Shown here: positions 45,931 to 58,603 of the stretch, piece after piece | How the letters are laid out: the number at the start of each line of letters is the position of its first letter | Numbering within the stretch: the first letter of the stretch is position 1 | DNA from: Styela clava | Lineage: Eukaryota > Chordata > Ascidiacea > Stolidobranchia > Styelidae | Direction: 5' to 3' | Assembly (NCBI RefSeq): GCF_964204865.1 | Contig: NC_135262.1 | Span: forward strand, 4,402,001 to 4,466,000 | Length of the DNA: 64,000 nt | Position numbers and translations under genes: made by a program | The notes under the pieces: model-generated | What the model was told of the DNA's origin: nothing | The model's database searches: none | Seen by the model: the letters and a program-made list of their open reading frames with translations, nothing else

Positions 45931-47155
45931 GTTAATGCTATATTTATTGCATCAGCATTAAGGATATATGAAACAGGCCACTATGAGTTCCACTTGATTT
46001 TTAAGCGTTCCAATTTGATTAAATTATCTATTTTGATAATATAATGAATTATTATTATAGGACAATGTTAATTTAGCCAAATTTTATTGATATGATCTAT
46101 CTTATTGTTATGTTCGAGAAACTGAAACAAGTTAAATCATGTATCAATACATAGTTTTATTCTATATTCTTTATATCTAAGTGTAGCTCGATATGCTGTA
46201 TAATTTAAATTTGATTTCTTCATAAATTTCATTTTTATACAAAACATAACTTGATTGTGTGGAACTGTCCACTGCTTTTTTATACTTTTTTTTTAAAGAC
46301 AAGGCCTTTGAAGATTTTAATGTAAGGAAAAGGCTTCTATCCCTTATGAGTCTTGCTTGCGGCTAAATTTAAATGCTATATGCACTGATTTACAGTTTAT
46401 TATTACAAATATTGTACTATGTTTTTCATTTATTATATTTATCTTTACATATTTTTCAGCTATGTTTTTCCCTTTTATAGGGAGATTTTTGGTTTCAATG
46501 CAAGTAAACTATATCCTATAATTATTACCTTTTGTATTTGTATTTTCCTTTATCTTGCTTCTTTATCTTTAGCGTAGTGTTGGGTGCAAAAGCTTAATTT
46601 GGGATTGAGATGAGACATTACACCCATCATAATTAGAGAAAATCACTTGACTATGTAATCTATTATGTAACAGTGGTCACTTGATTTTCTTATTGTTCTG
46701 TATAACATTGTTAGTACATATGATCGAACTATGTTAGCATCACAGTTCAACATCTTGGATTCAAACCCCATGCCCACCCCCTTACCTATTAAGACTGGTA
46801 TATCACAATTAGATGATGTAACTTTCATTCGTCAGCCCATATATATTTCGCTTTCTCATATTTTTCATTTAATAATACTCATACTTGGCCAAATCGTTGA
46901 ATCAGACCTGTGTTGTAGCATTGAGCAATGGCGCTGTCAATGGCAATGAAATTTGTATTTACCAACAGAATTTGTTATTGTGCATCACAAAACGAGATTT
47001 TTATAATAATTGTGTTGAAAAGTTGGAATAAAAATTAATCAGCAATTTCTTTGAATATATTGTATACTATACATGGAACATTTCACTGCATTTAAAACCT
47101 TGTTGTATTATATTTGATTTTAAATCTAGTGAGTTGTCTCAATATTTGATTATAA
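45931..47155. other. K3 to relic-4 interval
   Basis: K3 3' flank. The tRNA-like motif TTGGATTCAAACCCCA lies at about 46753-46769. No gene. Confidence 0.45.
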
Positions 47156-47282
47156 TGGAATTTGATCTTGGTATTGATGAGAATGAACACAAGAAGATAA
47201 TGATGAAGAAACTTGATGATCTATGAAAGGGGAAATGTAATTCTGATCTCACAATCAAGGTAGGAAATGAAAAGTTCCTGTG
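47156..47282 (+). pseudogene. Relic of a kelch gene 5' end (relic 4)
   Basis: MEFDLGIDENEHKKIMMKKL aligns with the kelch N-terminus but ends at TGA (47224-47226). The following bases still match the LTIKVGNEKFL portion. Confidence 0.65.
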
Positions 47283-47514
47283 AAGTTTTTAATCTCAAAC
47301 TTTGGGTTTTCTCTGAGATAGATTCAGAATTTTCTCCAGCATGGAGTCTGTATTTGGAGTCGAATCTTTTGTTTACCTGAATTGGAGTTATATTTAAACT
47401 CGCTAGGAGTTGAGAAGTTTAGTCAGTTGAAAGTTTTTCAGGACCACATAACTCTTCTAATCCTATCAATAAACATCTGGAATGAATAATTAACAATCAT
47501 CATTCGTTCTCAGG

Positions 47515-47980
47515 TACCGGTACATGTTTGAAGATCTTGATCGAATATCTGATATCTCGCGTTGCGTTCAAACTTCCGAAAACATAGAAAAGGATTTTTT
47601 GCAAAATTGTGGATAAAGCTCAGCGTCTGTTGACGTATGTACAGAAGGAATCACCTGAACATTTGAACGGAATTTCAGATGAGATTTTCAAAAGAATCTG
47701 GGTGGACATTTCTGAAAATAAAAGCTTACAAGAAATGTGTGAAGCAGCTGGTCTGTCTTCCACAGAATCTTCCAATGCTTTGGATGGAATAAATCATCAA
47801 TCTGTCAAGGAAGGGCTGAAGAAAGCTACTTCATATGCTATTGAGTGCGGGGTGTTTGGCACTCCTACCTATATTTTACACGGGAATGGTAAGAAGGACA
47901 TGTTATTTGGTACTGATAGAATCTTTTTTCTTGCTCATTATTTGAATGAGCCTTGGCCAGTGTTCCCAAATGATGAATAA
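47515..47980 (+). pseudogene. GST kappa exon 2 copy 4, multiple frameshifts
   Basis: The acceptor CTCAG is preserved, but a 6-bp duplication (GTACCG) follows and several small indels disrupt the first 90 bp (GATATCTCGCGTTGCG region). The frame is open again from 47609 to 47980 and lacks the DN residues of WVDNIDIS. Confidence 0.85.
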
Positions 47981-48041
47981 TGACAGAAAAGAACTGATTC
48001 CTCCATCAAGTCTATTGATAAATATGAATGAGGGGCCTGAG

Positions 48042-48344
48042 CAGTGGTTGGCAACCCTTTTTCAGTGGTGGACCGGTAACATCTGACCAAAATTTTGGCG
48101 GACCACCTTCATACAAATTACAGACAAACTTATCTAATGTGATAATTTATACGCGCTAGGAAAGTTGACATTACATTCAAAAACAAAGTAGTTTTTGTAG
48201 TTGTCAATTTTAAAAATCTGACCACACATACTGGTAACAATGCTATTAGGGCATTGTACGTTTTTTGTGTCACCTTTCTGCGGGCCGGTAGTACTCTTTC
48301 CGTGGACCGGCGATGGGCCGCGGCCCGGTGGTTGCCGACCACTG
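48042..48344. mobile_element. hAT-type MITE, 303 bp (twin of 28409)
   Basis: Same position and same ends relative to the flanking GST-kappa-like sequence as 28409-28711. It was carried along in the segmental duplication. Confidence 0.7.
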
Positions 48345-50189
48345 TTCTATAGTATAAGTAGGCATTCGGTTAATATTGTGCATAGCCTATTGCTGACGTA
48401 GCTACATAAAAATACAGATTGGAAATCTTCTTGAAAATAAACTATTTTCTAATCTTCGATTCGATTGGCGGTTCTATTATCCACACAACAAACTACGGAT
48501 ATCTCCTGTCACCCCTTTAACAATTAGCTCTGAATTCATTGTTTGCAACACAGTATCTCATTATTGCTGTTATTTAAATGTATAACAGTCTTGTTCGGTG
48601 TGCCTACCATGTGATCTATTGCAGATTCATGCCGTGTTTCACTGTAATATAAGACCTAGCCTGAAATTTTGAATTCTTATTAAAAGTCGATAGCGCGAAC
48701 TTTTTTGACCTAAGCGATAGCAAGAAATCTTTTCTACACAATTTAAATGAACAATCCAAAACGTGTGAGAGGGGGAAAAGGACCTGAGTAATCTATGTTC
48801 AGCATTTTTTTGCTAACAAAAACGTGTTATCGGTTTTCATATTTTGTATATTTGAAAATTTCTTAATTCTCTTCTTTGTAATTTTGTTTTTATTAAATAA
48901 AAGACATTCTCCAAAAATAAGCCGTTGTATTATGGGAAAATTGGAATAAAACCCTGTCTTATTTTCAGGGAAACACGATATGCTTCTTGTATTATAATAT
49001 TTTGACTTTGTAGCACAACCTTTTTGTGCACTAATGTTCTCATGAAAATTTCTTTAAAATGTTAAAATTTTAATTGGGGCAATTTTGTATTATTATTCAT
49101 TTTATATTGCTTTCATATCATGTAAGATTATTGCATGCTTTGTCAGTGGCCGCTACATTTTGATAAATATTTTAAATCAAGTTTCATTCCAAGCGAAATT
49201 CCAATCAAACAGGTTCGAAAAACCCCAGTTCAATTGATTTTATTTATTATCATAAAAGATGCCAATCGAAAAATGTGTAATAACAATTTGACGCGAAACA
49301 CTCGAAGATCACTCAACATTATTGAAATACACTTATTGTATGATTATATTATACCTGTGACCTTTGAATTTGTTATATTTAAACTATATCCATGTAAAAA
49401 TATTGACAACCCCGGGACTGGGAACCTTATTTCAAATTCACTGTTCTTAATCAATGTCAAAGATATGGGCAATGAACCACTTTGCACCTGCAAAGTATCC
49501 AGTGATCCTGTCTCTCATGATCAACTTTCAAGAGATTCTAATCTGCGAACATGCAGGTTTTCAGCAGTGCAATGGCATGCTTGTTCCAAACTTACCTATT
49601 GGTATGGCTGTCCAAGCGAACCGAATATTCAAAATCGAATCAAATCGCATAATATTCAAATTGTTTCAAGACTAATTTGCGAATCTTTAAAATAGGTACA
49701 TGAAGCGGAAAAACCTATTGACTACTTTTGCAGCGTTTTTCACCGGGCAAGTGGCATCGCAGCGTTCTTAGAGGACTCTCGCCCTTCTGCATTACTGGTT
49801 TTCTGATATTTCTCTCTCCTTAATTTGTGTGAAAAAAGAATGCCCGATGGCATGTCATTAGCAATTTGGTCATGCATGGTCATAACTGAAAAGTTATTAT
49901 CGGCTTGATATTAAAAACATCACAAAAATATTCGATTCCAATCAAAAAAATATTCGATCTTGGACAGCCCTCGCTATTAACCAGTCAATTTAATTATATT
50001 TTATAAACATGCAATACTTTACATGCCCCTTGTATACCCACAATTAGTGGAACCTTAATTCTGAAGCATGTAGCCTCAATTAAAATCAAAATTTTTATGA
50101 AATGATGTAAATAAAAATTCCTAACAATTATCAATATAAGCCTATTGAATTCCAGTAATATTTTTTAACCAATTGCTAAACTTCTCCAG
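48345..50189. other. K4 upstream region
   Basis: Near-identical to 28712-30582, with a short loss near 48680. No gene. Ends at the CTTCTCCAG acceptor. Confidence 0.45.
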
Positions 50190-50224
50190 GTTGCATGGTC
50201 ATATTTTTTGTGAATATTATTTAG
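50190..50224 (+). promoter_or_regulatory. K4 5' leader: acceptor and 9-codon uORF
   Basis: ATG at 50195, TAG at 50222-50224, same as K1. Confidence 0.45.
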
Positions 50225-50239
50225 AGTAATAACTTGACG

Positions 50240-51886
50240 ATGTCAAAGGTTTCAGATGATGAGTTTGATTTGGATATTGATGTAAATGAACACAATGCAT
50301 TGATGATGGGAAAAATGCATAGTATGAAAAAAGACGGACAACATTCTGACCTCGTCATCAAAGTAGTAAGTGAAGAGTTCCTGGTTCACAAGAACATGAT
50401 GTCAGCGGGTTCTGATTATTTTAATGCGATGTTGTCACATGATAACTTGGAAAGCAACACTGGAATTGTTGATATGAAGGAAGTCGATGTCAATTCTGTG
50501 AAAGTTTGCATTGATTATATTTACACTGGAAAAGCTTCAATTACTTTGGAGAAAAGTGAACGACTACTCCATGTTGCAGCTTTGATGCAATTATCAGTAC
50601 TTTGTGATAAGATAGCTGTGTTTCTTGAAGCCAAGTTGGATGTGAAATCACTTCTCATCATCAAACAAATTGCTTCTATGTTTGAAATTCAAATATTAAA
50701 AACAGCATGTGATGAATTTGCATTGACTAATATGGGAGCAATTTCACAGGAAGAATACTTCAATGAATTGGATGTGGAATTCATCTCTTTCATGGTTGGA
50801 TCGAAAAATTTAGCTTATTCTGAGGATTCTAAACTTGCTGTTCTTCTGCAATGGATCAAAGCTGATATTGGCCAAAGAAAGAAGCTTCTGGTTGAAATGA
50901 TAAATCTGATAAACCTGAACAATGTTTCATCTCGATATGCAACATTCTTAGTGGAAAATGAAAGCCTGTGTGTTGAATCACCTTTAATCATGAAATTATT
51001 GTTTCTCAAAATGACAGAGAAATTTGGTGTTAAAGGAGAATCTGCAAAAATCCCCGCTAATGCATCTGAATTCAATACTTTTGCTGTTTTTGACAAAACT
51101 TCGACGAAAATCAAAACATTCCATTCAGAACAAAATGAATGGCAAGAACTAAAAAATCTGCATGATAGTATGGTAGACAGCCTTTACACTGCAGTCATGG
51201 TGAAGGATTTCATCTATGTTTTTATTGATGATAATCGTTCTGTATATCGTATTAATATTTCTGAACCAGATTCAACTTGGACGAGATTGTCTGATCAGCA
51301 ATGTGACCATGACATGTATTTACAAGCAGCAGTTTGTAATGAATTCATTTATCTGTGTGGCAATGGTACATTGGAGGAGTACATTATCAGCAAAAATATG
51401 TGGAGTGTGGTGAAAAGTGAAAAGATTGTGCTAATGTATTGTACATTAGTTGGATTCCAGGAATCACTTTATGTGATTGGAGGTTACTCAGGTCGTAGTT
51501 TAGCATCTGTGAATCGATATTTACAACAATCCACTTGGTCTTCAGTCAAAGCAATGAATGTTCCTAGGCAGATTCCTGCCGCTACTGTTTATAGAAATCG
51601 AATATTTGTGGCAGGCGGATATGGTCTTGGATCCTTATCAAGTTCAGAGTTCTATGATGCACAAACAGATTCTTGGACAAATTTAGCCTCTATGACTGTT
51701 CCTCGGTATGGTTTTAGCCTTTGCACTGTTGGTGATGAATTATTTGCAATAGGAAGTGATAAAGTCGGATCACAATTAGTTGAGAAATACAGTTTTGAAT
51801 CAAATCGTTGGGAGCATCATATTAATATTCCAGAAAATATGAATATTGCTCCACTTGCCAGTCTGGCATATAAACTTCCGTCTTAG
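50240..51886 (+). CDS. BTB-BACK-Kelch protein K4 (near-identical to K1)
   Basis: Intron-less, 548 aa. Three residue differences from K1 are visible (Lys51, Ala192, Asp358). Domain order and positions are as in K1. The high identity extends through the upstream region and about 2.9 kb of 3' flank, so this is a recent segmental copy or a gene-converted one, not an old paralogue. Reading frame and leader are fully preserved. Confidence 0.93.
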   Translation: MSKVSDDEFDLDIDVNEHNALMMGKMHSMKKDGQHSDLVIKVVSEEFLVHKNMMSAGSDYFNAMLSHDNLESNTGIVDMKEVDVNSVKVCIDYIYTGKASITLEKSERLLHVAALMQLSVLCDKIAVFLEAKLDVKSLLIIKQIASMFEIQILKTACDEFALTNMGAISQEEYFNELDVEFISFMVGSKNLAYSEDSKLAVLLQWIKADIGQRKKLLVEMINLINLNNVSSRYATFLVENESLCVESPLIMKLLFLKMTEKFGVKGESAKIPANASEFNTFAVFDKTSTKIKTFHSEQNEWQELKNLHDSMVDSLYTAVMVKDFIYVFIDDNRSVYRINISEPDSTWTRLSDQQCDHDMYLQAAVCNEFIYLCGNGTLEEYIISKNMWSVVKSEKIVLMYCTLVGFQESLYVIGGYSGRSLASVNRYLQQSTWSSVKAMNVPRQIPAATVYRNRIFVAGGYGLGSLSSSEFYDAQTDSWTNLASMTVPRYGFSLCTVGDELFAIGSDKVGSQLVEKYSFESNRWEHHINIPENMNIAPLASLAYKLPS

Positions 51887-52855
51887 TAAATGCAATATGT
51901 ATTGCATCAGCATTAAGAATATAGGAAACAGGCCACTATGAGTTCCATTTGATTTTTAAGTGTTTCAATTTGATTAAATTATCTATTTTGATATTATATG
52001 TAGCAAACAATGAATGATTATTATAGTACAATTTTCTGTAATTAAGACAAATTTTATTGATATGCTCATATATATGATCTTATTATTATGTTTGAAAAAC
52101 TTAAACAAGTTGAATCACGTATTAATATTTCTTTTCATTCTATAGTTAGTCTTCATATGTATGTGTAGTTCTATATACTATATCGTTTAAATTTGGTTTG
52201 TTCCCTGAATGCATTTTTATTCAAAACATAACTTGATGGTGTGAAACTGGCCACTGTTTTTTATACCTGGTTTGCCTATTCTCTCAAGAGAGAAGGCTGT
52301 TGAAGAAATGAGCTTTGATAAATACTTTTCCAAGAGAATTTTAATTTAGAGAAAAGGCTTTCATCCTTTATGAGCCTTGCTTGCGGTTGAATTCAAAGGA
52401 TGTATGTAGTACGTATTGATTTACTGTTTATTATTACAAATATTGCACTACGTTTTTCATTTGTTACATTTATCTTTACATATTTTTTGGCTTATTGTCT
52501 AAAAATCCCCTTAGCTTACTGTATTCAATATTGGTTTATCGCGTCTCCCTTCACACTGAAATGCATTTTTTTATCTTTTTTTATCCAATGTTTATTTTTC
52601 GGCATGTTTAAAAATTAACTACTGATTACTGGTGGTTACAAAAGCTTAATTTGGGAGTGAGAAGGGACATTACACCCATTACAGTTTCAAGAAAATCATA
52701 TTTCAATGACAAATATGACATGGTTACTGGGTTCATAATACAGTGGCTCTTGTTTTTCTATTATCCTGTATAACATTGTGAGCACATATATGATCGAACA
52801 TCTTAGATTCAAATCCCATGGCCACCACCTAAATTAGTACGCCTTTTATATCACA
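51887..52855. other. K4 3' flank
   Basis: Near-identical to 32280-33244. No gene. Confidence 0.45.
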
Positions 52856-52863
52856 ACCTAGAT

Positions 52864-54650
52864 CAGTGGTTCCCAAACTTTTTTGACCATCGCCCCCCTA
52901 AAGTAGTTTATACAACTTCATCGCCCCCCAGCACTACAAAAAAATGTAAAGTCAGAAACGAATATATTACAGACCAAATGAGAAGACAAATCATAGTTTA
53001 TAGTGTTTGTTAATGAGATGGATGAGCTTGGTGTTCTTCAGCAAGTTTTTTATTAGTAGCACGGCTCAAAAACGCTTTTTCACCATATATTAGGTCGGAA
53101 ATGAAAGAATCCAGGGTTCTATCTCCTTAAAAAACGTCGTGTACTCTTGCCTTATAGCATTTCACTTCCTAAATTCACCAAATTTCACATTAAATTAATG
53201 AAAGCAAAGTTAATTTTCGCATATATTTTTTAAAAGTTAAAAACGGAACAACGCGCGAAAACTGAGACAATTCGTGAACTCAACTCAGTCGTCTTATTAA
53301 AAAATATTACAATGACATTTAATGTGACACTGTCATGTTGATGCATCACGCTTGATAGCTTTACGACGCCAAGATTGGAACATTTTCTAAATGGGCATCA
53401 CTAATCCCAGTTCTTCGCTTGTTCTTTGTAATGTCTCCATTTTCGAAAAAAATTGTTTGCACAAAAATATGTACTTCCAAACATCTAAGTGAATATTCTC
53501 GCATGGTTTGTGAAATTTTGATAAAGATTTTTTTTAGGAAGATACTTTCTTACAAAAATTACGCAGTGATGAATCTCTCGAATAGAATATGAATTTTAAT
53601 TCCTTATTGCATTGCAATATATTCGAGTACTTACTGCGCTATTGAACCCCTGCCCTCAGCATCAACTTTTTTTCCTCGTGTTTCCATTTGTCTAATTATA
53701 ATTAAATTCTAAGCTCGTTAAACGAGTAGCTAGCTGTTTAATAGAATTTTTAGGCTATAATAAAATTTAGTCTAAACGTGTCTCACGATAAATTCTGTTA
53801 CGTAAAAAAATGTAATTTACTCCTCGAGCGTAGATAAATAAAATAAATTCATCGTCAAAACCGCCGTTTGGATGTTTCCCCGGGCATAGACTTCCTTGCT
53901 TACATCGTGACATTGGCCAATCAGCAAGATGCAAAAATAAACGTAACAATGCCCCCTTTCGCATCCGCTCAGACAGACTTTCAGGCGTGGTCGTGAACAT
54001 TCCTCATTTTTGAATTAAATTCGTTAGTTTTTAGTTGTTTTTCGGAAATTTAAATAAAAATCATATAAGTCAATGATTACTTTGTCCTCCTATGAGTTTC
54101 AGTTTAAATACGGTAATCAAAAATTGGTGTAGAAATAGCTGTGATGGACTATAGGCTAAATTTTTTTATCGGTACTTTTAAAAAACAGATTGTTGAATGG
54201 TATGAATTAGAATGATAGTTTGAAACAAATACCCTATTTTACAGGCAAACACTCGCGAAACCACTCTTAAAAATAAGCACCGAAAATTTAAAAATGATAA
54301 AGTATATAGGAAGAATTTTACGCGGTCAAAAGTCGGGGATAGGTCTATTCAGTGAATCGTCCCGGGCCATATTTTTTTACTTAAGCCGTATTTTGTCGAC
54401 CACTGGGATACGCCAACTACCGTACCTTACTGCGGAGACGAGTCCAGAAATCCTTTCGCGTGTGATAATTGACCACGTGAATCAAGTCTGCGAATGCACA
54501 CAGCGTAGGCTACAGAATTGAGTGCACGATACGCAGAGCAATAACAGATTTCGCGAAATCGCCCCCCTATCGCCCCCTTCGACTTTTTCGCCCCCCTCTG
54601 TATCGTTTTCGCCCACCGGGGGGCGATATCGCCCACTTTGGGAATCACTG
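52864..54650. mobile_element. Young non-autonomous hAT element, 1787 bp
   Basis: The ends CAGTGGTTCCCAAACTTTTT and (reverse complement) CAGTGATTCCCAAAGTGGGC match at 13 of the first 14 positions. The perfect 8-bp duplication ACCTAGAT lies at 52856-52863 and 54651-54658. The sister locus at about 33240-33260 carries ACCTAGAT once and no insertion. CGCCCCCC-type motifs lie inside both ends. No transposase frame is recognisable. Confidence 0.92.
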
Positions 54651-54658
54651 ACCTAGAT

Positions 54659-55182
54659 GATGTAAATATCATTTGTTAGCTTTTTATACTTTGCTTTCTT
54701 ATATTCTTCATTTAATATTTCTTATACTTAGCTAATTCATTGAATCAGACATATGCATCGATGACAATAAAATTTTGAGTCACCAACAAAATTTGTTATT
54801 GTGCATTCCCAGATAAGGTTTTTATAATTTTAAATAATTGTGTTAAGAAGTTGGAATAAAAATTAATCAGGAATTTCTTCAAATAAGTTATTACCGGTTC
54901 GATATTAAAAACATCACAAAAATATTCGATCTTGGACAGCCGTCCCTATTACCCAGTCAATTCAATTATATCATATTTTATATACATACAAGACATTACA
55001 TAAATGCCTCTTGTCTACCCACAATTAGTGGAACCTTAATTCTGAATTCTGCTTCAATTGAAATCAAAATTTTTATGAAATGATGTAAATAAAAATTCCT
55101 GACAATTATCAATATAATCCTAACCTGTTGAATTCCAGTAATATTTTTTAACCAATTGCTAAACTTCTCCAGGTTGCATCAC
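54659..55182. other. Recombination junction upstream of K5
   Basis: Up to about 54884 the sequence follows the K1 3' flank (33253-33485). From about 54886 it follows the region upstream of K3 (from about 43923). The relic, GST kappa copy and 806-bp element that lie between K1 and K2 are absent. Confidence 0.75.
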
Positions 55183-55226
55183 TTGCATGGTTATATTTTT
55201 TGTGAATATAAGTTAGAGTAATAACT
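55183..55226 (+). promoter_or_regulatory. K5 5' leader: acceptor and 9-codon uORF
   Basis: The leader is of K3 type (GTTGCATCACTTGCATGG). ATG at 55197, TAG at 55224-55226. Confidence 0.45.
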
Positions 55227-55231
55227 TGACG

Positions 55232-56881
55232 ATGGCAAAGGTTTCGGATAATGAGTTTGATTTGGATATTGATGTAAATGAACACAATGCATTAATGATG
55301 GGTAAATTGCATAGTATGAAAAAAGATGGACAACATTCTGACCTCGTCATCAAAGTAGGAAGTGAGGAGTTCTTGGTTCACAAGAACATGATGTCAGCGG
55401 GTTCTGATTATTTTGATGCGATGTTGTCACATGATAACTTGGAGACCAACACAGGAATTGTTAAAATGCAAGATGTTGATGTGGAATCAGTAAAGGTTTG
55501 CATTGATTACATTTACACTGGAAAAGCTTCAATTACTTTGGAAAAAAGTGAACAACTACTCCATGTTGCAACTTTGATGCAGTTATCAGTACTTTGTGAT
55601 AAGATAGCCGAGTTTCTCAAAGCTAAGTTGGACATGAAAACACTTCCCTTTATCAAACAAACTGCTTCTATGTTTGAAATCCAAACAATAAAAACAGCAT
55701 GTGATGATTTTGCATTGTCTAATATGGGAGCAATTTCTCAGGAAGAATACTTCAATGAATTGGATGTAGAATTCATCTCCTTCATGGTTGGATCGAAAAA
55801 TTTATCTTATTCTGAGGATTCTAAACTTGCTGTTCTTCTGCAGTGGATCAAAGGTGATATTGACCAACGAAGAAAACTTCTGGTTGAAATGATAAATCTG
55901 ATAAACCTGAATAATGTTTCTTATCGATATGCAACATTCTTAGTGGAAAATGAAAGCCTGTGTGTTGAATTACCTGTAATCTTAAAATTATTGTTTCTCA
56001 AAATGGCTGAGAAGTCTGGTGTTAAAGGAGCATCTGCAGAAATTCCCACCAATGCACCTGAATTCAATGCATTTGCAGTTTTTGACAAGACTTCGAGAAA
56101 AATCAAAACATTCCGGCCAGAAAAAAAAGAATGGCAGGATCTAAAAAAACTGCATGATGGTATGGTAAATAGCTATTACACTGCAGTCATGGTGAAGGAT
56201 TTCATCTATGTTTTTATGGAGAATCGTTCAGTATATCGTATTAATATTTCTGGACCAGATTCAACTTGGAATAAAATAGCTGATTACCAATTTGAACATG
56301 GCCAGTTTTTGCGAGCAGAATTTTGTAATGAATTCATTTATCTTTTCGGCATGAAAACATTGGAGGGGTATGATATCAGCAAAAATGTGTGGGGCCTGGT
56401 AGAAACAGAAAAAAATACACTATTCAACTGTACATTAGCTGGATTCCAGCAATCAATTTACATACTAGGAGGTTCTAATAATGGTAGTTTATCATCAGTG
56501 AATCGATATTCACTGCCATCCACTTGGTCTTCATGCAAAGCCATGAATGTTCCTCGGGAGCTTCCTGCTGCTACAGTTAATGGGAATCGAATATTTGTGG
56601 CAGGCGGATTTAATAATATCTACGGGTCATTATCTAGTTCAGAGTTTTGTGATCTACAAACAGACTGTTGGACAAATTTAGCCTCAATGACAGTTCCTCG
56701 GTATTATTTTGGCCTTTGCACTGTTGGTAATGAATTATTTGCAATTGGAGGTGAAAAAGGCCGGTCAAAATCGGTTGAAAAATACAATTTTGAGTCAAGT
56801 CATTGGGAGAATCTTATAAATTTTCCAGAAAATATGAATATTGCTCCACCTGCCAGTCTGGCATATAAACTTCCACCATAG
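55232..56881 (+). CDS. BTB-BACK-Kelch protein K5 (K3/K2 chimera)
   Basis: Intron-less, 549 aa. The leader and about the first 165 residues follow K3 (for example KTLPFIKQ in BACK). From about residue 170 to the end it follows K2, with a handful of differences (Glu for Lys in GLVETEK, Cys for Tyr in EFCDLQ, RYYFG for RCYFR, APPAS for APLAS). Domain order is unchanged, so a working BTB-BACK-Kelch protein is predicted. The stop (56879-56881) is 1 bp before the same hAT element as in K2. Confidence 0.92.
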   Translation: MAKVSDNEFDLDIDVNEHNALMMGKLHSMKKDGQHSDLVIKVGSEEFLVHKNMMSAGSDYFDAMLSHDNLETNTGIVKMQDVDVESVKVCIDYIYTGKASITLEKSEQLLHVATLMQLSVLCDKIAEFLKAKLDMKTLPFIKQTASMFEIQTIKTACDDFALSNMGAISQEEYFNELDVEFISFMVGSKNLSYSEDSKLAVLLQWIKGDIDQRRKLLVEMINLINLNNVSYRYATFLVENESLCVELPVILKLLFLKMAEKSGVKGASAEIPTNAPEFNAFAVFDKTSRKIKTFRPEKKEWQDLKKLHDGMVNSYYTAVMVKDFIYVFMENRSVYRINISGPDSTWNKIADYQFEHGQFLRAEFCNEFIYLFGMKTLEGYDISKNVWGLVETEKNTLFNCTLAGFQQSIYILGGSNNGSLSSVNRYSLPSTWSSCKAMNVPRELPAATVNGNRIFVAGGFNNIYGSLSSSEFCDLQTDCWTNLASMTVPRYYFGLCTVGNELFAIGGEKGRSKSVEKYNFESSHWENLINFPENMNIAPPASLAYKLPP

Positions 56882-56882
56882 T

Positions 56883-58595
56883 CAGTGGCGCAGCCAGGGG
56901 GGGGGGGGGGGGGGGGGGGTTCGGGGTCGAACCCCCCCCCCCTTTTGAATTTTCCGAAAAGTGAAAAAGTTGCCGATAACACGCGCAATTGCCTTCTGCT
57001 GAAATCGCCGTTCGTTTTCATCAACGCGGCATGTTATTTATTCCGTGAACGCCCTTTACATTGGTGTTTATTCTCTTCAAATCACAAATTTGTGCCGCGG
57101 GAACAATGGTAACTATTTTATTTTTGTACCCGCACGGAAATGTGAAAACTGAAAAAGCGTGCAATTGCCTTCTGCTAAAATCGCCCATGTTTTCATCAGC
57201 GTGTTATTTGGGCCGTAAACGCCCTTACGTCGGTTTTTATTCTATCTAAATCATAAATCTGTGCCACGATAAACATGATAATTATTTTATTTTTGTACTT
57301 TGCACGAAATTGTGAATTCGTGAGTTATTATACGTTCATCGGTGGCGAGGTTCTAAAGACAAAAGACGGAGTAAAATCGCGATCTAAATTTGATTGAAAT
57401 TATAAAATACTGAAAATAAAACCGTAAACAATATAAGTTTTGTTGAGTCCCGCGACAGTCTAAAAACGCTTTTCTAGTCGCAAAATCGCAAAATTTCTTG
57501 TGCCTATGGCGCACATTATGTTTGGTCACCGTTTAGGAACATACCGTCACTAAAATCGAAACACGGTTAATTGTGGGTGGGATTTGCCTTTTATCCATTA
57601 CTTTAAAATTGTCGTAGAAAATTTTCGTGTTATCATTAAACAAGGTTGAAAACGTGATTTTTTTCCCGGTTTGTGATGATATATAAGATAATTAATCCGA
57701 AGTATATCCATCAATTTTTATTGTACTGAAATAAATTTTACTCCGTGAGAATTCACAGCAGATTTACGGATTTTTCAGGAGGTTTTATCTTTAAAAATAA
57801 TCGGAGTGTCAGCATTGCGATTGAACGGAGTCAATGTTACAAGCACATCTCAAATTTGTCGAATTTGCAGAATAGAAAAAATACGGATCAAAACAATATA
57901 TGATAGGCGACGGGCAGTTACCACAAATTTTTATTTTTATGTCAGCAAATGGCCGAGGTATTTTAAAATTGTGAATTGTAAAAAATTGTTTTGTTTTGTC
58001 GACGCAAACGCTGGTTAAATTGAAGACAATTAAATTAATAAAGCAAGACATTTTAAATATGCCCTTATCGGTCACGAATTGATTACTTTGCACAACAGAA
58101 AAATCATTTTTCGTTGTAAACGTCAGCTCTTTTAACAAGTGGCGTAATCGCGGCGATGAATATGTATTTTTGATTTAACCATATACTTCATACGCATTTT
58201 CATTGTGCGAAATAAAATTGTACTTTTCGGGATTTTATACCAGTTATTGAGATTTTTCTAACGGCGGTAACGAGTTGGCAAGATTCCAAAAATACGTATT
58301 AAAATTAAATACACCGTTTATCCTCATATTTTACTTATTTCAGAGAACTAATGTTTTAGTTTTGACGTAAGAAGAAGCAACCGCGAGTTACGTTGGACAC
58401 AATTAAACTAATATATAAAGACATTTTAGAATTTTGTAGTTGTCAGAGATTGAATATTTCACGCGACAAGAATAATCATTATACGCTGAAAAGACGTCCC
58501 TTTAACGAGCGCGTAATTCGAAGACTGTTACAGACCGCAATGGGAAGTTATGATTATGAAACCCCCCCCTTTTGAAAATCCTGGCTGCGCGCCTG
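56883..58595. mobile_element. hAT-type element directly after the K5 stop, 1713 bp
   Basis: Same ends and same ACCATAGT duplication (56875-56882 and 58596-58603) as 38740-40446. It differs mainly in the length of the G and C runs inside the left end. Confidence 0.88.
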
Positions 58596-58603
58596 ACCAT
58601 AGT

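Noticed and set aside
49135-49695. 186-codon plus-strand frame upstream of K4
   Set aside because: Its N-terminal part is lost upstream of K2 and K3 and differs by frameshift upstream of K1; there is no domain character. Kept only as a weak finding.
56885-57112. Gly- and Pro-rich frames near K5's end
   Set aside because: They are translations of the homopolymer runs inside the hAT element.
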